Assembly: GCA_003313425.1 (NCBI GenBank)
Contig: NHZP01000062.1
Coordinates: 186,001 to 250,000 of the forward strand
Origin: Pseudopyrenochaeta lycopersici
Lineage: Eukaryota > Ascomycota > Dothideomycetes > Pleosporales > Pseudopyrenochaetaceae
Reading direction: 5' to 3'
DNA length: 64,000 nucleotides
Of this stretch, positions 1 to 11,289 are shown one piece after another. Made by a program: the position numbers and the translations under genes. Under the pieces are notes generated by a model. The model did no database searches. It was given only the letters and a program-made list of their open reading frames with translations, and was not told the origin of the DNA. How positions within the stretch are numbered: the first letter of the stretch is position 1; every line of letters begins with the position of its first letter.

Positions 1-170
1 CATTGCCTCTCAGCTTTATTGTCACCATACAACTAGGACCGGTCAGAAGCATTGTGGCGCAGAGCAAGGCGTAGCTAGTGGAAAAGCTGCACTTTACGAA
101 GGAGCTCGTATTTTTGAAGCGCTAGGGCCAACCCCGCGCATCAGCGCATCAATGCAATAGCTATCATCCC

Positions 171-760
171 ATGTTTTCAACAGTCTATTTCTCCACCTCA
201 ACCTTCAAAATGAGTGCAATAAATCGTCGCAAGCCATATAAGTACAAGCAGAACAAAGTTATCAAGCCTCCTAAAACTTCTCGCACTGAAATGCACCCAA
301 TAACGCGTGCGTTTGTAGCTGGGGCCGTGGTCGCGTCCCGCGATGGTTATGCATCTTCAAATGCACTCGCAGCTCGCATGCAACGCAGCCAGTCTAATCT
401 TTCTGCACTTGTTCGACGCGTAGAATCGCGAGCAGCAGACTCTGGCCTCGATTTATGGGATCCCATATTATACGAGAATGACCTTGGTCGTGGGCGGAGA
501 GAGTTGTTGACACAGGAACAGAAGGACAACATCATCAGCATCGCAACCTCTTCTCGCGCCAACCGCGAAAAGCTGTCGCACCAGGCAATCTCAAATGGCG
601 ATTTTAGTGCTATTGTACCTGAAATCAGCATCTCTACATTTGAAAATATTATGTACGAGGCGGGATATTCAAGAAGAAAGCCAGGATGGAAACCTTCCCT
701 CACTCCCGCACAAGAGCGAGATCGCTATGCATCGGCTCTTGAGCATAATCCTGATAAATT
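171..760 (+). pseudogene. Tc1/mariner-like transposase, N-terminal fragment
   Basis: The reading frame resembles the N-terminal half of fungal Tc1/mariner-like transposases: a basic leader (likely start ATG at 210, MSAINRRKPYK), a helix-turn-helix-like region and a pre-DDE segment with RRKPGWKPSLTPAQERDRY. Similarity stops after HNPDKF near 760, just where the family normally enters the first catalytic Asp block, so the DDE domain is missing. The frame stays open to 851 but the last 30 residues look unrelated and probably belong to the 3' end of the neighbouring LINE. It is a dead fragment. No TIR could be assigned on its left side. Family placement is by motif memory, not a search. Confidence 0.7.
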
Positions 761-827
761 TACCTTCGTCATACTGGTGGTTGCATGCTGGGTGGTTGCG
801 ATACATGGGGGAGACTACCGTTTCACT

Positions 828-859
828 CAGCACGCTAACCCAGCACGCTAACCCACTCA
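828..859. repeat. 13-bp tandem repeat at the LINE 3' end
   Basis: Two exact copies of CAGCACGCTAACC lie at 828-840 and 841-853, bracketed by CACTCAG on both sides. Read on the LINE strand this is GGTTAGCGTGCTG twice. Short tandem repeats at the 3' end are common in Tad-like LINEs and serve in target priming, so this probably marks the LINE tail. Confidence 0.55.
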
Positions 860-1267
860 GCAGCCGAAAGGGAAATGCGCTCTAAGTGTCTACACACACA
901 CAATTTATTTACGCCCGGCGGCCGAGCCGAAAGGGCTACTAACGCTAGTCTAACTCTACTCTTCATATGCTACGTCCCTGCCTCATCAGCCCCTGTGCTC
1001 TCTTTGACTCGCTTCTTCATGTAATTTGTTATCAAAGTCAAAGCCCTTGCTTACAATCTGTATCGCTTGTCCTCCGTCTCCTGTCTTCCATCGCGTTCTC
1101 GTTGGTTAGTAAAATTGCTGGCAGACTGGCTCAGAGTCGGTTCCTCTATAGAGATTCTCCAAGTGTTCAGCGTCCTATCTTCGGCGGCTGAAGCGCTGTC
1201 TGCTCTCTGTGGCACGAGATGGTTGGCGAGCTGGGTTAGTAGATAAAACTCACTTGCTTGTTAGCAG

Positions 1268-4200
1268 TCAGTTCGCGTCGAGTCTTTTTGTCACCATTGC
1301 GAATCGAATCGTCGCGCGCACTGCATCCATGTCTGGCGTCCATTTCGCGTCGTCTGTCGTTGCTTTGCCGCCAAGGTAGAGTGACATGTTCCCTCTGCCT
1401 GTCTGCGTGCATTGCAGCATCTCGGCTCGTTGTTCTGTCCACCGCCTGTACCGGAACAAGAAGTGCCCCACGGTCTCCGCTGCTTGTCCGCATTCACACT
1501 GATCTGTTGTTGAGGCTTTGATTCGGTATAGGTACGTGTTCAGCTGTGCCATGCCTGTTCTGAGCTGCGCGAGCACGCTGCTCTCTTTGCGCGATAGTCG
1601 GTCGTAGAGCTGGCGTGTGCTTTCCCGGTAATGCTGTGTCGATTCGCTTGGAATATGCTCCCACTTTTTCTGGCACCTTCTTAGCCGCGCCTTGCTTACG
1701 TGCAATATTGTGCGTAGTTGATCGTATCCTCGGAAACTGTGTCTGTGGCCTGGCGTTTGGTCTAGTTGCCGCCTTCGCCTCTTGCTTGGCGAGGCTTGCG
1801 AGCTCGCACTCGTCGCTTGCAGGCAGCCACAGCACTGTCACCGTGTTGCCATCTCTTCTCAGTGTATGTAGCGTCTTGTAAAACTGGCTGATATAGCTTT
1901 GCCCGGACTGTTGTCGAGGTCTTCTGAGTGTGAGCACAGCAGCTTTGTTTCTTGTTGTTAGTGCGATGTTGCGAAACCTGAGCCTTGGTAGCCTGCTCAG
2001 CGCCTCGGCCATTGCTGCCAGCTCTGCCGCATAGGGGTTGTGTTCCTCTCTCATGCCCAACGTGACCGAGAAAGATTGTGTTTCGTTGTCCTGTATGCTG
2101 ATCGCGCTTCCCATTCCGACGACTCCGTTCCGCGACGAGCTGCTTACCGCAATACGCACCGCCCAGCGAGCCTCGAGCCTCTGTGCCGCGTTTTCGACTA
2201 TGATCTTCACTCTCTTCTCCCATGGCGCCAACACGCACGGCTGGATCGTCTCCATTTGCCCCATTTCTATACCCTTGAGTGCTTCTGCCACCTGAAACAG
2301 CGGCGAGCGGTACTGTCTCCTGAACTTGCGCATCCGCGATGTGTTCCTTCGCAGTGGGTGGGTCTCTGGCAACGCGTGCATGTCAGTCCACAGCCTGACT
2401 GCCCGCTTCCAGAAGCGCTCTTGCGCGCTCGGGATGTGTGCTTCTGCCTCTGCCACCCATGTCGCTACCGTGAGAAACGTCCCTACAATTGCTTGTGCTC
2501 CTATTCTCTGCACCCTGTTGATAGGCCCTACTAGCTTGTCTTTGTACGCATGCATCCACACGTTCGACGCATAGTCTACGGTCGGCGCGACAGTCGCCGT
2601 GAATAGCTGTCGAGCCACTGTAGGTGAAAGCCCTCTCAGTTTCCTGAGCTCTAGTGCTGCTTCCAGTCCCTTTGCTGCTGCTCTTGCGATGTGCTCGTGG
2701 TACTTGAGCCTAGTATCCATGACTACACCGAGTATCTTGACGTGGTCCTTAGGCCACACGCTCTGCCCCTTGATGACGAAGGGTTGCGAGCTGCTCTTGT
2801 AAGCTTTGCGGGTGAAGTGGATGACGGCCGTCTTTTCTGCTTCGAATGTCGCTCCGCTTCTCCTTTCCCATTCTAGTGCATCTCTGATGATGGTTTCGAT
2901 GCCCTCCCTGTTGCTTTCCGCTGTCGGCCCCGTGACCCAAGCCGTGAAGTCGTCAACAAAAGCGATCGCGCCTCCGTACGTGTCGATACGTCGCTGTACC
3001 AGATCGGCGTTGAAAAATAGAAACAGCGCGGGCGACAAGGGCGACCCTTGCGGCAGCCCTGCCTGAGGCAGTTCTCGGACCTCAGATGGCTGTCCGTTGA
3101 CCTGGATCGATGCGGTGCGTTGCGAGCAGAACGCTTCTACCCATCTCAGCAGCCCCTCCGGTATGCCTCGTGCTTTCATCCTCTGCAGCAGTCTTTCTTT
3201 GCACACTCCGTTGTACGCTCCTTTGACGTCGAAGCTGATCAGACTGACAGTCCGTCGGCCCCGCCACGCGGTATAGATTTGTTCTTGGAGTAGCACCAGT
3301 GCTTGCTCCGCCGATCGCTGCTTGCGTGCTCCGAAGTGGTTGGTGGGTAGCAGTCCGTGTGTCTCAACCATGTGCGAGATCCTCTCTGCCACCACCGACT
3401 CCAGCACCTTGCCCAGCGTAGCCAACAGTGAGATCGGCCTCCATGCTTTTGCGACCGTGTAATCTTCCTTGCCTGGCTTCTTGAGCGGAATGATTTTGGC
3501 GTGCCTCCATTGACTGGGCAGCGCCCCCTCTGCTAGCGACTGTCGAAACAGCGCCAGAACATGGTCTTTCACTACGGGCCAAACCTGTTTCCACACTATG
3601 ACTGGCAGTCCGTCGTCTCCAGGTGCTTTCCACGACTTTGCCGCGTGCAGCTGTCTTTCCACCTCTTCAAGCGTGATGGTCGGCATTCCTACTGGCGCTC
3701 TCTGCGGCCTGCGGCCTTCGTCTTTGATGCTGCTCGGAAGCGGCGGGAAGAAGGTGCTGAGCAGCTCCTCTGCCTGTTCTTTGTGGTCGCTCGTATTTGT
3801 TCCGTCTGTCCTGCGAAGTGCCGGGACTGTCCCAAACGCCTCGTTGCCCGCCTTCAGGTACTTGGCCGCGGTCCAGATGTTGTCGTTGTCAGCCAGGAAG
3901 TCGTCCCAGTGCTTTCTCTTCTGCTGTCGAATTGCGTCATGGTACTGCTTCGATGCCTCCTTTGCAGTCTGTTCCAAGTCCGACCTCGCATCCCCTGCGC
4001 GCCTCGCTGCCCTCGCTCGGTTCCTCCAGTGGGTGTAGATGCGGCGTAGCTGTGTCAGGTCCTGTGTCCACCACCTCTTTGCGTACGGTGACGGCCTAGC
4101 CCGGGGTGTCAGTGTGTGCACCGCCTCCAGCACGGCCGCCATCAGCCTGTCCGTCCTCTGCTGCGTCGTGCCCACCGGTGGCGTCGCACCAAGCGTTCTG

Positions 4201-4838
4201 GCGATCCTGTCATTAATTGCTTTCCACGGCGCGTTCTTGAGCAGAAGCCGTTCTTGCTGCTGCGGCATCGGCACTGAGCTGTCAAACACCGTTTCGATCG
4301 TCCGGTGGTCCGAGCCGTGTTCAGTTCCATAGATTGCACATCTAAGCACCGTGTCAGCCAGCTCTTTCGATGCTAGCACCAGGTCGATTGTCGTCTCGTA
4401 GTCTCCGCCCTGCCACGTCTTGGTGCCGCGCGGGAGCAGGCTACTAAGTGCGTGTTCTGTCATCAAGTCGATGATCGGGTCTGCCTCGCCCTGTCTGGCT
4501 AGCGTCACGTCTTCTCCTCCCCACAGCTGGTCGTGCTGGTTGAAGTCGCCGGCCAGCACCACGTCCACTACCGTGCCGGCCCTCCGTCTCGCATCCTGTA
4601 TCACCGTGTCTAGCTTGTTGCATGCATCTTGCAGCGCTTGCCGGTCTCCTCCTGGTATGTACACCGACACCACCAATACCCGACGCTCGTTCAGCCGAAC
4701 AATCGCTGCTGTCAAGTCCGGCGACTCGATCCGCACCTGCTCCGCCTCTGCGTCTTTGCTCACCCACAGCATGCTACGTATTGGCCACCTCCCCTCTCGC
4801 ATGGTCGACGGTACCATCTTGGTCCACTTGTGGTGAAC
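1268..4838 (-). pseudogene. LINE ORF2: endonuclease-reverse transcriptase, frameshifted
   Basis: The main open frame (1494-4838) begins inside an apurinic-type endonuclease (LAGDFNQHDQLWGG, then EHGSDHRTIE with the catalytic SDH). It continues into a reverse transcriptase (KAWRPISLLATLGKVLE, GLPQGSPLSPALF, and FVDDF as the YxDD box) and an RNase H-like region (EEHNPYAAELAAM). The usual RNase H aspartates are not evident. Near 1700-1750 the frame shifts: the natural C-terminus continues in another frame down to 1268 and includes the Cys/His motif CECGQAAETVGHF (reverse-transcriptase-associated zinc-binding type). Truncation plus frameshift make this copy non-autonomous. Confidence 0.85.
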
Positions 4839-7085
4839 CATGGGCGATTGTATTCTTTGGAACACCACATCGCGGCTCTAAGGGAGCCGATATCGGGAAA
4901 ATTGTGGGAAGAGTAGTTAACATGTGTTTAAGCGCTTCACAGACCGCAGGCATAGCTGGCTCAGTACGAGCCGATCTTCTCACAACCCTGGGGTCCAATT
5001 CCCAAGTACTAAGTGAACTCGCCGTCTCTTCCCGAAATCGTTTGAGAAGTTTGGAGATTGTCACTTTCTACGAAACAGAAACCATGTCCGGGCTGTCTGA
5101 ATTGGTGAGACTATTTCGAGGGAATGCATCTGTATGAAGCAGCGACTAATTCATCTGTAAATATAGGTTGTTGATCAGCATTCTGCCATAATGGAAATTC
5201 CAGGCGAGGATATCATACCACTTCTTGCGAACCATAGAACCATGTGTCGTTTCGAAGGGGCAATGGATGATGGTTACAGCTACGCCTTAAGGGCTATCAA
5301 ACGGTTGGCTAGAACATCCCCCTTGAACCGAGAGATGTCAAAGAAAGCGAACCGGACATCATCCAATCAGTGTATGTAATAGTAGACGAGGCACAGTGCA
5401 GCGCCAGCTAAGCAACCGATTAGCTCTAAGCGAGGCTGAAAGATCCTGCATGGTCCTGCTGAACTCAATCTACCTCGCAGAATATAAAGCACAACTACCA
5501 AAGCCAGTGCAAGGGACCTGCAGTTGGATTCTGACCCACCCTGCATATTTGTCTTGGATAGCCACTGAAGAAACGAGACTACTTTGGGTCACGGGCGAAC
5601 CTGGCTGCGGCAAAACCATGCTTTCTGCCTATCTGGCAGACCACCTAAGATTGGGTCGCGCCGACTCTGTCAGGCCCCAAGTCTTTTTCTTCTTCTGCGA
5701 CGACAAAGTCAGGTCTCAGAGAGACGGAAACGCTATACTTCGAGGCATCCTATATCAGATCCTACAGCAACATCGAAAACTCATCAGGCATGTAAAGAGT
5801 CGATACGAATTGGACGGTCCTAGCCTCGCGAACTCCTTCCCGGCACTGTGGGAATTGTTCCTAAAAATAGTGGCAGATTCTACGTCAGGCGCTATCCGAA
5901 TTATAGTTGACGCGATCGATGAGTGTGAAGTAAGGACGCGCAATAGCTTCCTGAACGCTATGATGCAATTAGTGAACGAGCCTCAGGAAGATTATCGACA
6001 ATCCCAGAACTGTATAAAGTTTCTAATAACCAGCCGGCCATCGCTCGGCAATTCTTATAACCTCACGGGGTTAATGAAAACCAGACTGCCAATCGAGAAA
6101 AACCAGAACGATATCAGTAAGGACATCAAGCTAGTCATTCGAAGCAAGGTTGGCGAGATTGCAAACAAGTTCCGTTGCAACGATGAAACCAAGCATTATC
6201 TAGAACAAGTGCTGTACTCCAAGTCTGACCAGAATTTTCTCTGGCTGAACATGGTGCTCCATAGCCTTGAAGCAAGTAAAAGGGCGTCGAAGAACGAGTT
6301 CGAGCGGATCATCAACACATTCCCCGAGAGTCTGGAAGCTACATATAGTAGATTCATACGCGGGATTTTGTCTGAGGACCGGGAAGACGCTGGAAAGTTC
6401 TTTCGACTGCTCATCGGAACACCTGACATTGATGGAGATGAACACTGCGTTCACAATTGATCAAAAACACAAAGCTGTGGCCGATCTGGTAGATGACTTG
6501 CAGCTCTCTATTCGCTCAACGCTTCAAAATATTGTGGGGCCCTTCGTCCGCATTAAGGATGTTAATCATAGCTCAAACGAAGATTGGAAAGTCTCGCTCA
6601 TACACCAGTCCGCTAAAGAATATCTGACAGAGCTCGCAGTACGTTCTACAGACAAGATAGTGCAGAGCCTCGCCGTTCCTTTAGCGGATGCAGCGCTGAG
6701 CATATCCCAGTCATGCATGCGATATCTTCTTCTGCAGGACTTTCGATTGGATATTTTTGCCCCGGGACGGACGAGCCTTGATTCCAGCTCGCCCAATTCA
6801 TTTCCTTCGCTCCCATTCACGGACTTCGATACAACGGACTTAGATGGCCCTCTTACCCTAGACGATCATCTCAGTCTTGACAACCTCTTTAAAGACACAC
6901 AGACTATGGACGAGGAGCAATGTACTCTGATCGCCCAAGAATACAAATTTTTTGACTACGCTGCAACCTCTTGGGCAGAGCACTACTCGCTATGCGAAGA
7001 CATTGCCCCAAAAGACGCCCTGGAGTCTGTTCATCGACTGACAGCGAGTTCGAGCTACGTTCTGACAAATTCAACATTAGGATAA
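4839..7085 (+). pseudogene. NLR-like hydrolase-NACHT protein gene, disrupted
   Basis: The first block (4839-5131) encodes the middle of a lipase-like alpha/beta hydrolase domain of fungal NLRs (IVFFGTPHRGSKG). A second block (5167-5371) encodes the conserved VDQHSAIMEIPGEDIIPL segment. A NACHT domain follows (from about 5397) with Walker A GEPGCGKTML and a Walker B-like IIVDAIDECE, then the downstream helical region (SLIHQSAKEYLTEL). A GT...AG intron fits at 5132-5166. The gap between blocks two and three is only about 25 nt, too short for a normal intron. Around 6420-6440 the frame shifts by one base (the LTLMEMNTAF motif lies in the other frame). The 5' end is removed by the LINE, and the frame ends at 7085 without recognisable C-terminal repeats. 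Such proteins act in fungal allorecognition and programmed cell death; this copy is dead. Confidence 0.85.
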
Positions 7086-7586
7086 TTCCAAACAGCAAAG
7101 TGGACAAGCGGATTCTTCAGAATGATGACGGTATCCGCATTAGGGTTGATCTTGTGAATGACCTTGGCCATAGTGGCAGTCGTTGGTAAAGTGCGGGAAG
7201 TGTAAGAAGAAGAATTTCTAATGCCAAAGTACGGGAGCGGCGAATTCTCACTCAATGTGCGAGGCAGCAGACAGCAGCTTTTACTTGCTCCTCTGCAACC
7301 CCCACATGCGGCACAGCGGGCTATGTGCGGTCATGGCGTCGCTTGTGTCATGATTGGGAGTTGATGTTGCACAGGGCCACCACATGCATCGCGAAACCAG
7401 AGTTTGGCTAGTGATCCCCCAACAAAGACGCCACGCTCCCACACCATTCCTTCATCAAGCGTTGCTGACCACCAAATCTCGCTGACTAGTCAGTGCGTGT
7501 CGCCCATAACAGCATCGTCCGGCCATTTTTATCCTTCGAGTCGGCCTTAACGTCGTCCCGCTCCACCAGCTGCTTTACTTCAGCAA
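7086..7586. other. Intergenic, no gene seen
   Basis: About 500 bp between the NLR pseudogene and the GNAT gene. I see no coherent coding frame or repeat structure here. Confidence 0.5.
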
Positions 7587-8144
7587 CTAAGTCAACTTAT
7601 CCTTGTCTGATCTGCAACAGGTAGGCAAAGCTCCTTGCCAGTCTTTGAGGAGAAGAAAGAAGACCGCTACTTCATAATCATGCTCTTGGAAAATTCCACG
7701 TATTGTGAAGCCCGCGCGGGTGTAGAAATCGTGCAGCTTATTATTGCCTGCCCAGCAATCCAGGAAGATAGCCCCCTGAGCAGGCTCAATCTGTTCGATC
7801 ACATGTGTGAGGGCATGAGCCCCCAATCCTTTCCTCTGTTCAGTTGGTTCAAGCATTAAGGAATGGAGATACCAGTGCGGTTCAGGAAAACTGTCAAGCC
7901 TCCATGCCTTTAGTGGACTAACGACCTGCTTGAGAGGTCTAACGAAAACGCAGCCGACAGGCTGTGAAAAGTTCTCAAGGATATAGCAGTGGCTTTCTGA
8001 AACAGCCTGTTCGACTGTACCCTGCGAGAGAGGGCCGATTTGTTGTTGGCTGCCCGTAGCCGTTAAGGCTGTCTGCACCCTACTGGAAAGATGTATAACT
8101 CGGCCGATGTCGTCGAATTTTGCACGTCGAATGTTAAGATCCAT
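7587..8144 (-). CDS. GNAT-family N-acetyltransferase
   Basis: A 185-residue single-exon protein with the full GNAT fold layout: an N-terminal IRRAKFDDIGRVIHL strand-helix, a central LHSLMLEP strand, the acetyl-CoA pyrophosphate loop QRKGLGAHAL (Q/RxxGxG/A) at about residues 110-119, and a C-terminal FYTRAGFTIRG. It transfers an acetyl group from acetyl-CoA to an unknown amine acceptor. The open frame extends 40 codons upstream to 8264, but those residues do not look like the family; I chose ATG at 8144 (MDLNIRRAKF), with MKGSP at 8159 as an alternative. It looks intact. The pogo-like transposon is inserted about 300 bp upstream of its start and may have separated it from regulatory sequence. 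Confidence 0.85.
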   Translation of the reverse strand: MDLNIRRAKFDDIGRVIHLSSRVQTALTATGSQQQIGPLSQGTVEQAVSESHCYILENFSQPVGCVFVRPLKQVVSPLKAWRLDSFPEPHWYLHSLMLEPTEQRKGLGAHALTHVIEQIEPAQGAIFLDCWAGNNKLHDFYTRAGFTIRGIFQEHDYEVAVFFLLLKDWQGALPTCCRSDKDKLT

Positions 8145-8439
8145 TGGGGATCCCTTCATCGTCTGATTTAGCTTCAGAGCTGGATCTGCTGGAATGATGA
8201 GGCTTGAGCATACAGTCGTCGCGAATATGTTCGTGCTGTGAGGATGCACAGTGCATCGAGCCACGGAAATGCTTCTGCGGATTCGGCACGTGGCGTCTCG
8301 ACTTTTGGCTTGGCGCCGATGACCTTGTGTCGTACTGGGATGTGCTAAATGGAGAGATGTGTGAATATGATGGCAAACAGCAGAGTTGTATTGTGTGTGT
8401 TCTTGTCTTATTGATTGATGATGATGATGATGATGTTGT

Positions 8440-8477
8440 CTACCGTAAAAACTTGCCAGCTTCGCCGAGCGCTAGTA
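8440..8477 (+). repeat. Left terminal inverted repeat of the pogo-like element
   Basis: It begins CTACCGTAAAAACTTGCCAG and is identical in inverse orientation to 11032-11069, counting the flanking C/G and the TA duplication. The CCGAGCGCTAG part is partly self-complementary. Confidence 0.9.
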
Positions 8478-11066
8478 GGGGGGGTCCCGCCAACAGTGGA
8501 GAAAAGGTAAGCGGGCAAATAGCAGCCCCGGAATGTGCCCGGACCTGTGTCAGACCACCCTGGAACTTTTTATTAGCGCCGAGCACCTAAACTGTTCGAA
8601 GGCAGGTCGCAGCACGTCTGTAGCTCCCTTTTACTTACTTATCGAATTGCCCACAATGCCTCGTACCCCTCTCAGCCAGCTCACCCCTGAAACTCTCAAT
8701 TCTCAGCGTTCTGTCAACATCAGATCTGGACGTAAGAAACGATCGTTTAAGGATCTGATTAGTATGGGGCCCTCATATAAACCTGATCCTCCTCAAAAAC
8801 GCTGCTGGCACACTGTATCGCCAAGAAAGAAGATCAGGATTATCCTATATCTCCTCCATCACCGGATTGAGGAGCCTGAGGTGCGCCTAGGCATTAAACA
8901 GAAGCAGCGTTGCCTGCAGGGGCTTGAGTGGGATGGCTATTTAAGGCCTCCAACTGCAGAAGAGACTGGTGCTCACTTTAAGGTACCCGCGCGTACTATA
9001 AGAGATATATGGTATAAGAGGTACTCTGTTGTGCAGCTGAGTCGAGGTAGCCGCCGAGAGGTATCAGAGGGGAGAGGTGAGAGGCACCCTGAGCTTGAAC
9101 TTGAGCTATTTCGACAATTTGTTGAGTGGAGACAGATGGGACGGAAGGTATCGAGGTTTTGGTTTCAACGCAGGGCGAGGCTGCTATACCAGACGCTGTA
9201 CAACAAGGAAGCTGAACAGCCTGTTCAAGTAAGCTTTTACTAGTAAATTATATATATTTACTTACGTTTAGTGGCAGGATAGCTTCAAGTTCTCAAATGG
9301 CTGGTTTCAAGGCTTCTGCCGCCGTTGGGATATAACGTGGAGGCGTCTCACTCACGCCTCGCAGGAGCTCCCTGCTCACTATCTTGAGCTAGTGAATCGA
9401 TTTCTTCGGTTTATACGTCGCAATTCACTTATTCAGACTGGTTTCTATACGTTTTGGCGCTTCCGGTTGTCTGAGATTGTGAATATGGATGAGGTGCCTA
9501 TACCTTTTGAGTTCTTTGATGGTGCAACGTACCACCTCAAAGGCGAGCATACGATAACTGGATCAGTAAGCAATACTAGCTGGTCAAAGCGCCAGGCAAC
9601 CTTGGTGTTGTACATCTTTGCAGATGGAGTACCACGATTGAAGCCAAAGCTGATATTTCATGGGGCTCCAGGCGGGCAAATTTGGCGGCAGGAGCACCAG
9701 CTTTGGGACCCTCGTGTTACCGTAGAGTTATCTGAAACAGCCTACAACAATGAGCAGCTGTTAGTTACGTGGTTAGAGAAAGAGCTGTTTAAGGAGCTTA
9801 GCGGCCGCGAGAGCTTACTAGTCATGGACTCTGCTAGCTTCCACAAAACTGAGCAAGTACGGCAGCTACTCAAGGCCAATCGAGTAACGCTTGCAGTAAT
9901 TCCGCCAGGATGTACAGGACTGCTGCAGCCACTAGATGTTGCTATCAATAAACCTTTCAAGGCATTGTTGAGGAACCATCTCGAGCAAATCCTTGAGGCT
10001 GAGGCTGACGGTGAGGTGAGCGGCCGAGCTGCAATCTCAGCGAGACGTATAGCAGTTACTAAGGCTGTTGGGGATGCCTGGGATGAGCTTTGTGACCAGA
10101 AACGGCAGGTAGTAGTACAATCTTTTGTCCATACTGGCATCGCAGTTAGCCCAACTGGCTCTGACGACTATATGATCTCTATCAAAGACTTCGCTGGTCA
10201 GGTCGATTTTACTGGCTGGGAGCGAGCTGAGGAGGTTGACGAGGCTGCTGCAAGCCTTAAAATTGAAGAGTCTGACGATGGCTTTGGCTGGGGATTGCCA
10301 GATGATAAGGGCGAATTTTTAGGTCGCCAGAAGTACCTATATCAGTTAGAGAGTGTTCTTAACTTGCGATATTTATGCCGGCGGCGAGGCTTACCTAGGA
10401 CAAGCCGCCTTAACAAGGTAGGCCTCATCGAGAAGCTGCTTCAAGCTGACGTAGCTGGCATGACTGTTGACCGGCCAATCTTTGTCGACGGGCTTGAAAA
10501 TGAAGTCCCTGCACCAAAAATTACAGGGCAGTATTCCTGGAGTATCGAGTACGCAAGGGAGGCAAGGGAGGAGGAGATAGAGGAGCGTAAATGCGAGGGC
10601 GAGTTTGCTGGGTTGCTTAATAGATGAGGTTGTTGTTACTGGATAGATCTTTTGGTGTTGACCTTCTTGAAAGTTCTATCCTCACTTAATTAGGCCTAGC
10701 GCCAGCTACCTTTAAAAGGCCTCCAATCGCTCCAGGCAACAGGTTGTTACTACTATAGGGGTCTATTTTATATAGAGCAATCCACCTAACAATAGACTCG
10801 CTAGGTATAGAGAGCTCTTTCATGAGAGCACCAGCTTGCTACCTGCCAGCAACCCCAGCGCACGAGCCACCCCACCAAAAAACAACACCAAATATTCGAC
10901 TCAAAGCCCGCCTCCAGGAGAATTGCTGGAAGAGGTTTTTTGGTGTTAAACTGAGATCAAGCACGATGGCGTTTCACTAGGGCCGCCCATATTACGTTGC
11001 ATTTAGCATGATCCCGCTAGCAGGGCCCCCTTACTAGCGCTCGGCGAAGCTGGCAAGTTTTTACGG
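8443..11066 (+). mobile_element. pogo/Fot-like DNA transposon, apparently complete
   Basis: The element is 2,624 bp, bounded by TA dinucleotides (8441-8442 and 11067-11068), the expected Tc1/mariner/pogo target duplication. The ends are inverted repeats: the 38 bases from 8440 are the exact reverse complement of those ending at 11069 (both contain CTACCGTAAAAACTTGCCAG), and similarity weakens beyond. It holds one spliced transposase gene with no stops. A GAT-rich microsatellite lies directly left of the insertion. Identical TIRs and an open transposase suggest a recent, possibly mobile copy. Confidence 0.92.
8656..10627 (+). CDS. pogo/Fot-type DDE transposase (two exons)
   Basis: Exon 1 is 8656-9228 (ATG in CCCACAATGCC); a 43-nt intron 9229-9271 (GTAAGC...TTTAG) joins in frame to exon 2 at 9272, giving 641 residues. 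The N-terminal part is basic and helix-turn-helix-rich (PTAEETGAHFKVPARTIRDI, DNA binding). Exon 2 carries a DDE_1-type catalytic core: first Asp in VNMDEVPIPFE, second in LLVMDSASFHKT, third in GLLQPLDVAINKPFK. The tail has a possible SAP-like segment (LRYLCRRRGLPRTSRLNKVG). It would cut and paste the element flanked by the TIRs at 8440 and 11069. All catalytic motifs are present and there are no frameshifts. The alternative start at 8533 adds residues unlike the family. Confidence 0.9.
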
Positions 11067-11069
11067 TAG
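11032..11069 (-). repeat. Right terminal inverted repeat of the pogo-like element
   Basis: Reverse complement of 8440-8477, ending TTTTTACGGTAG; TA target duplication at 11067-11068. Confidence 0.9.
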
Positions 11070-11289
11070 TTCAGCCGCACTGCTATTGTCCTGCGTGCTG
11101 ATTTTTTAGCTCTGCTCGACCTCTTTTACCCATGAGGCAGAATCAATTGCAGTCTTGCTTATGTGCGCTTGACATTGTTATACTTAAAAAATAATTTCAT
11201 AGCACGTGCCGAGACTCGCCCCTATCCCCAGCTAGGCTACCTAAGATCTAGGTGAGGCAGGATTGAGCATTCCCATTGGCTAGACAAGC

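Larger units (their letters stand above)
760..4838 (-). mobile_element. 5'-truncated non-LTR retrotransposon (LINE, Tad1/I-like)
   Basis: This minus-strand element carries an endonuclease, reverse transcriptase, RNase H-like region and a terminal Cys/His motif. Its 5' part is lost: coding similarity begins inside the endonuclease (VHHKWTKM) at 4838, and the next plus-strand bases already encode the interrupted NLR (AIVFFGTPHRG). The gag-like ORF1 is absent. The 3' end is near 760-860, where a 13-bp direct repeat lies. No clean target-site duplication was found and the two flanks belong to different genes, so either the flanks were rearranged or an older insertion already lay there. The exact 3' boundary is uncertain by about 100 bp. 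Confidence 0.8.

Noticed and set aside
2038..4836. Many plus-strand frames of 80-170 residues
   Set aside because: They are antisense shadows of the GC-rich LINE reverse transcriptase.
5372..5396. Intron joining the second and third NLR blocks
   Set aside because: The GT...AG stretch is only 25 nt, shorter than credible fungal introns; small deletion or decay is likelier.
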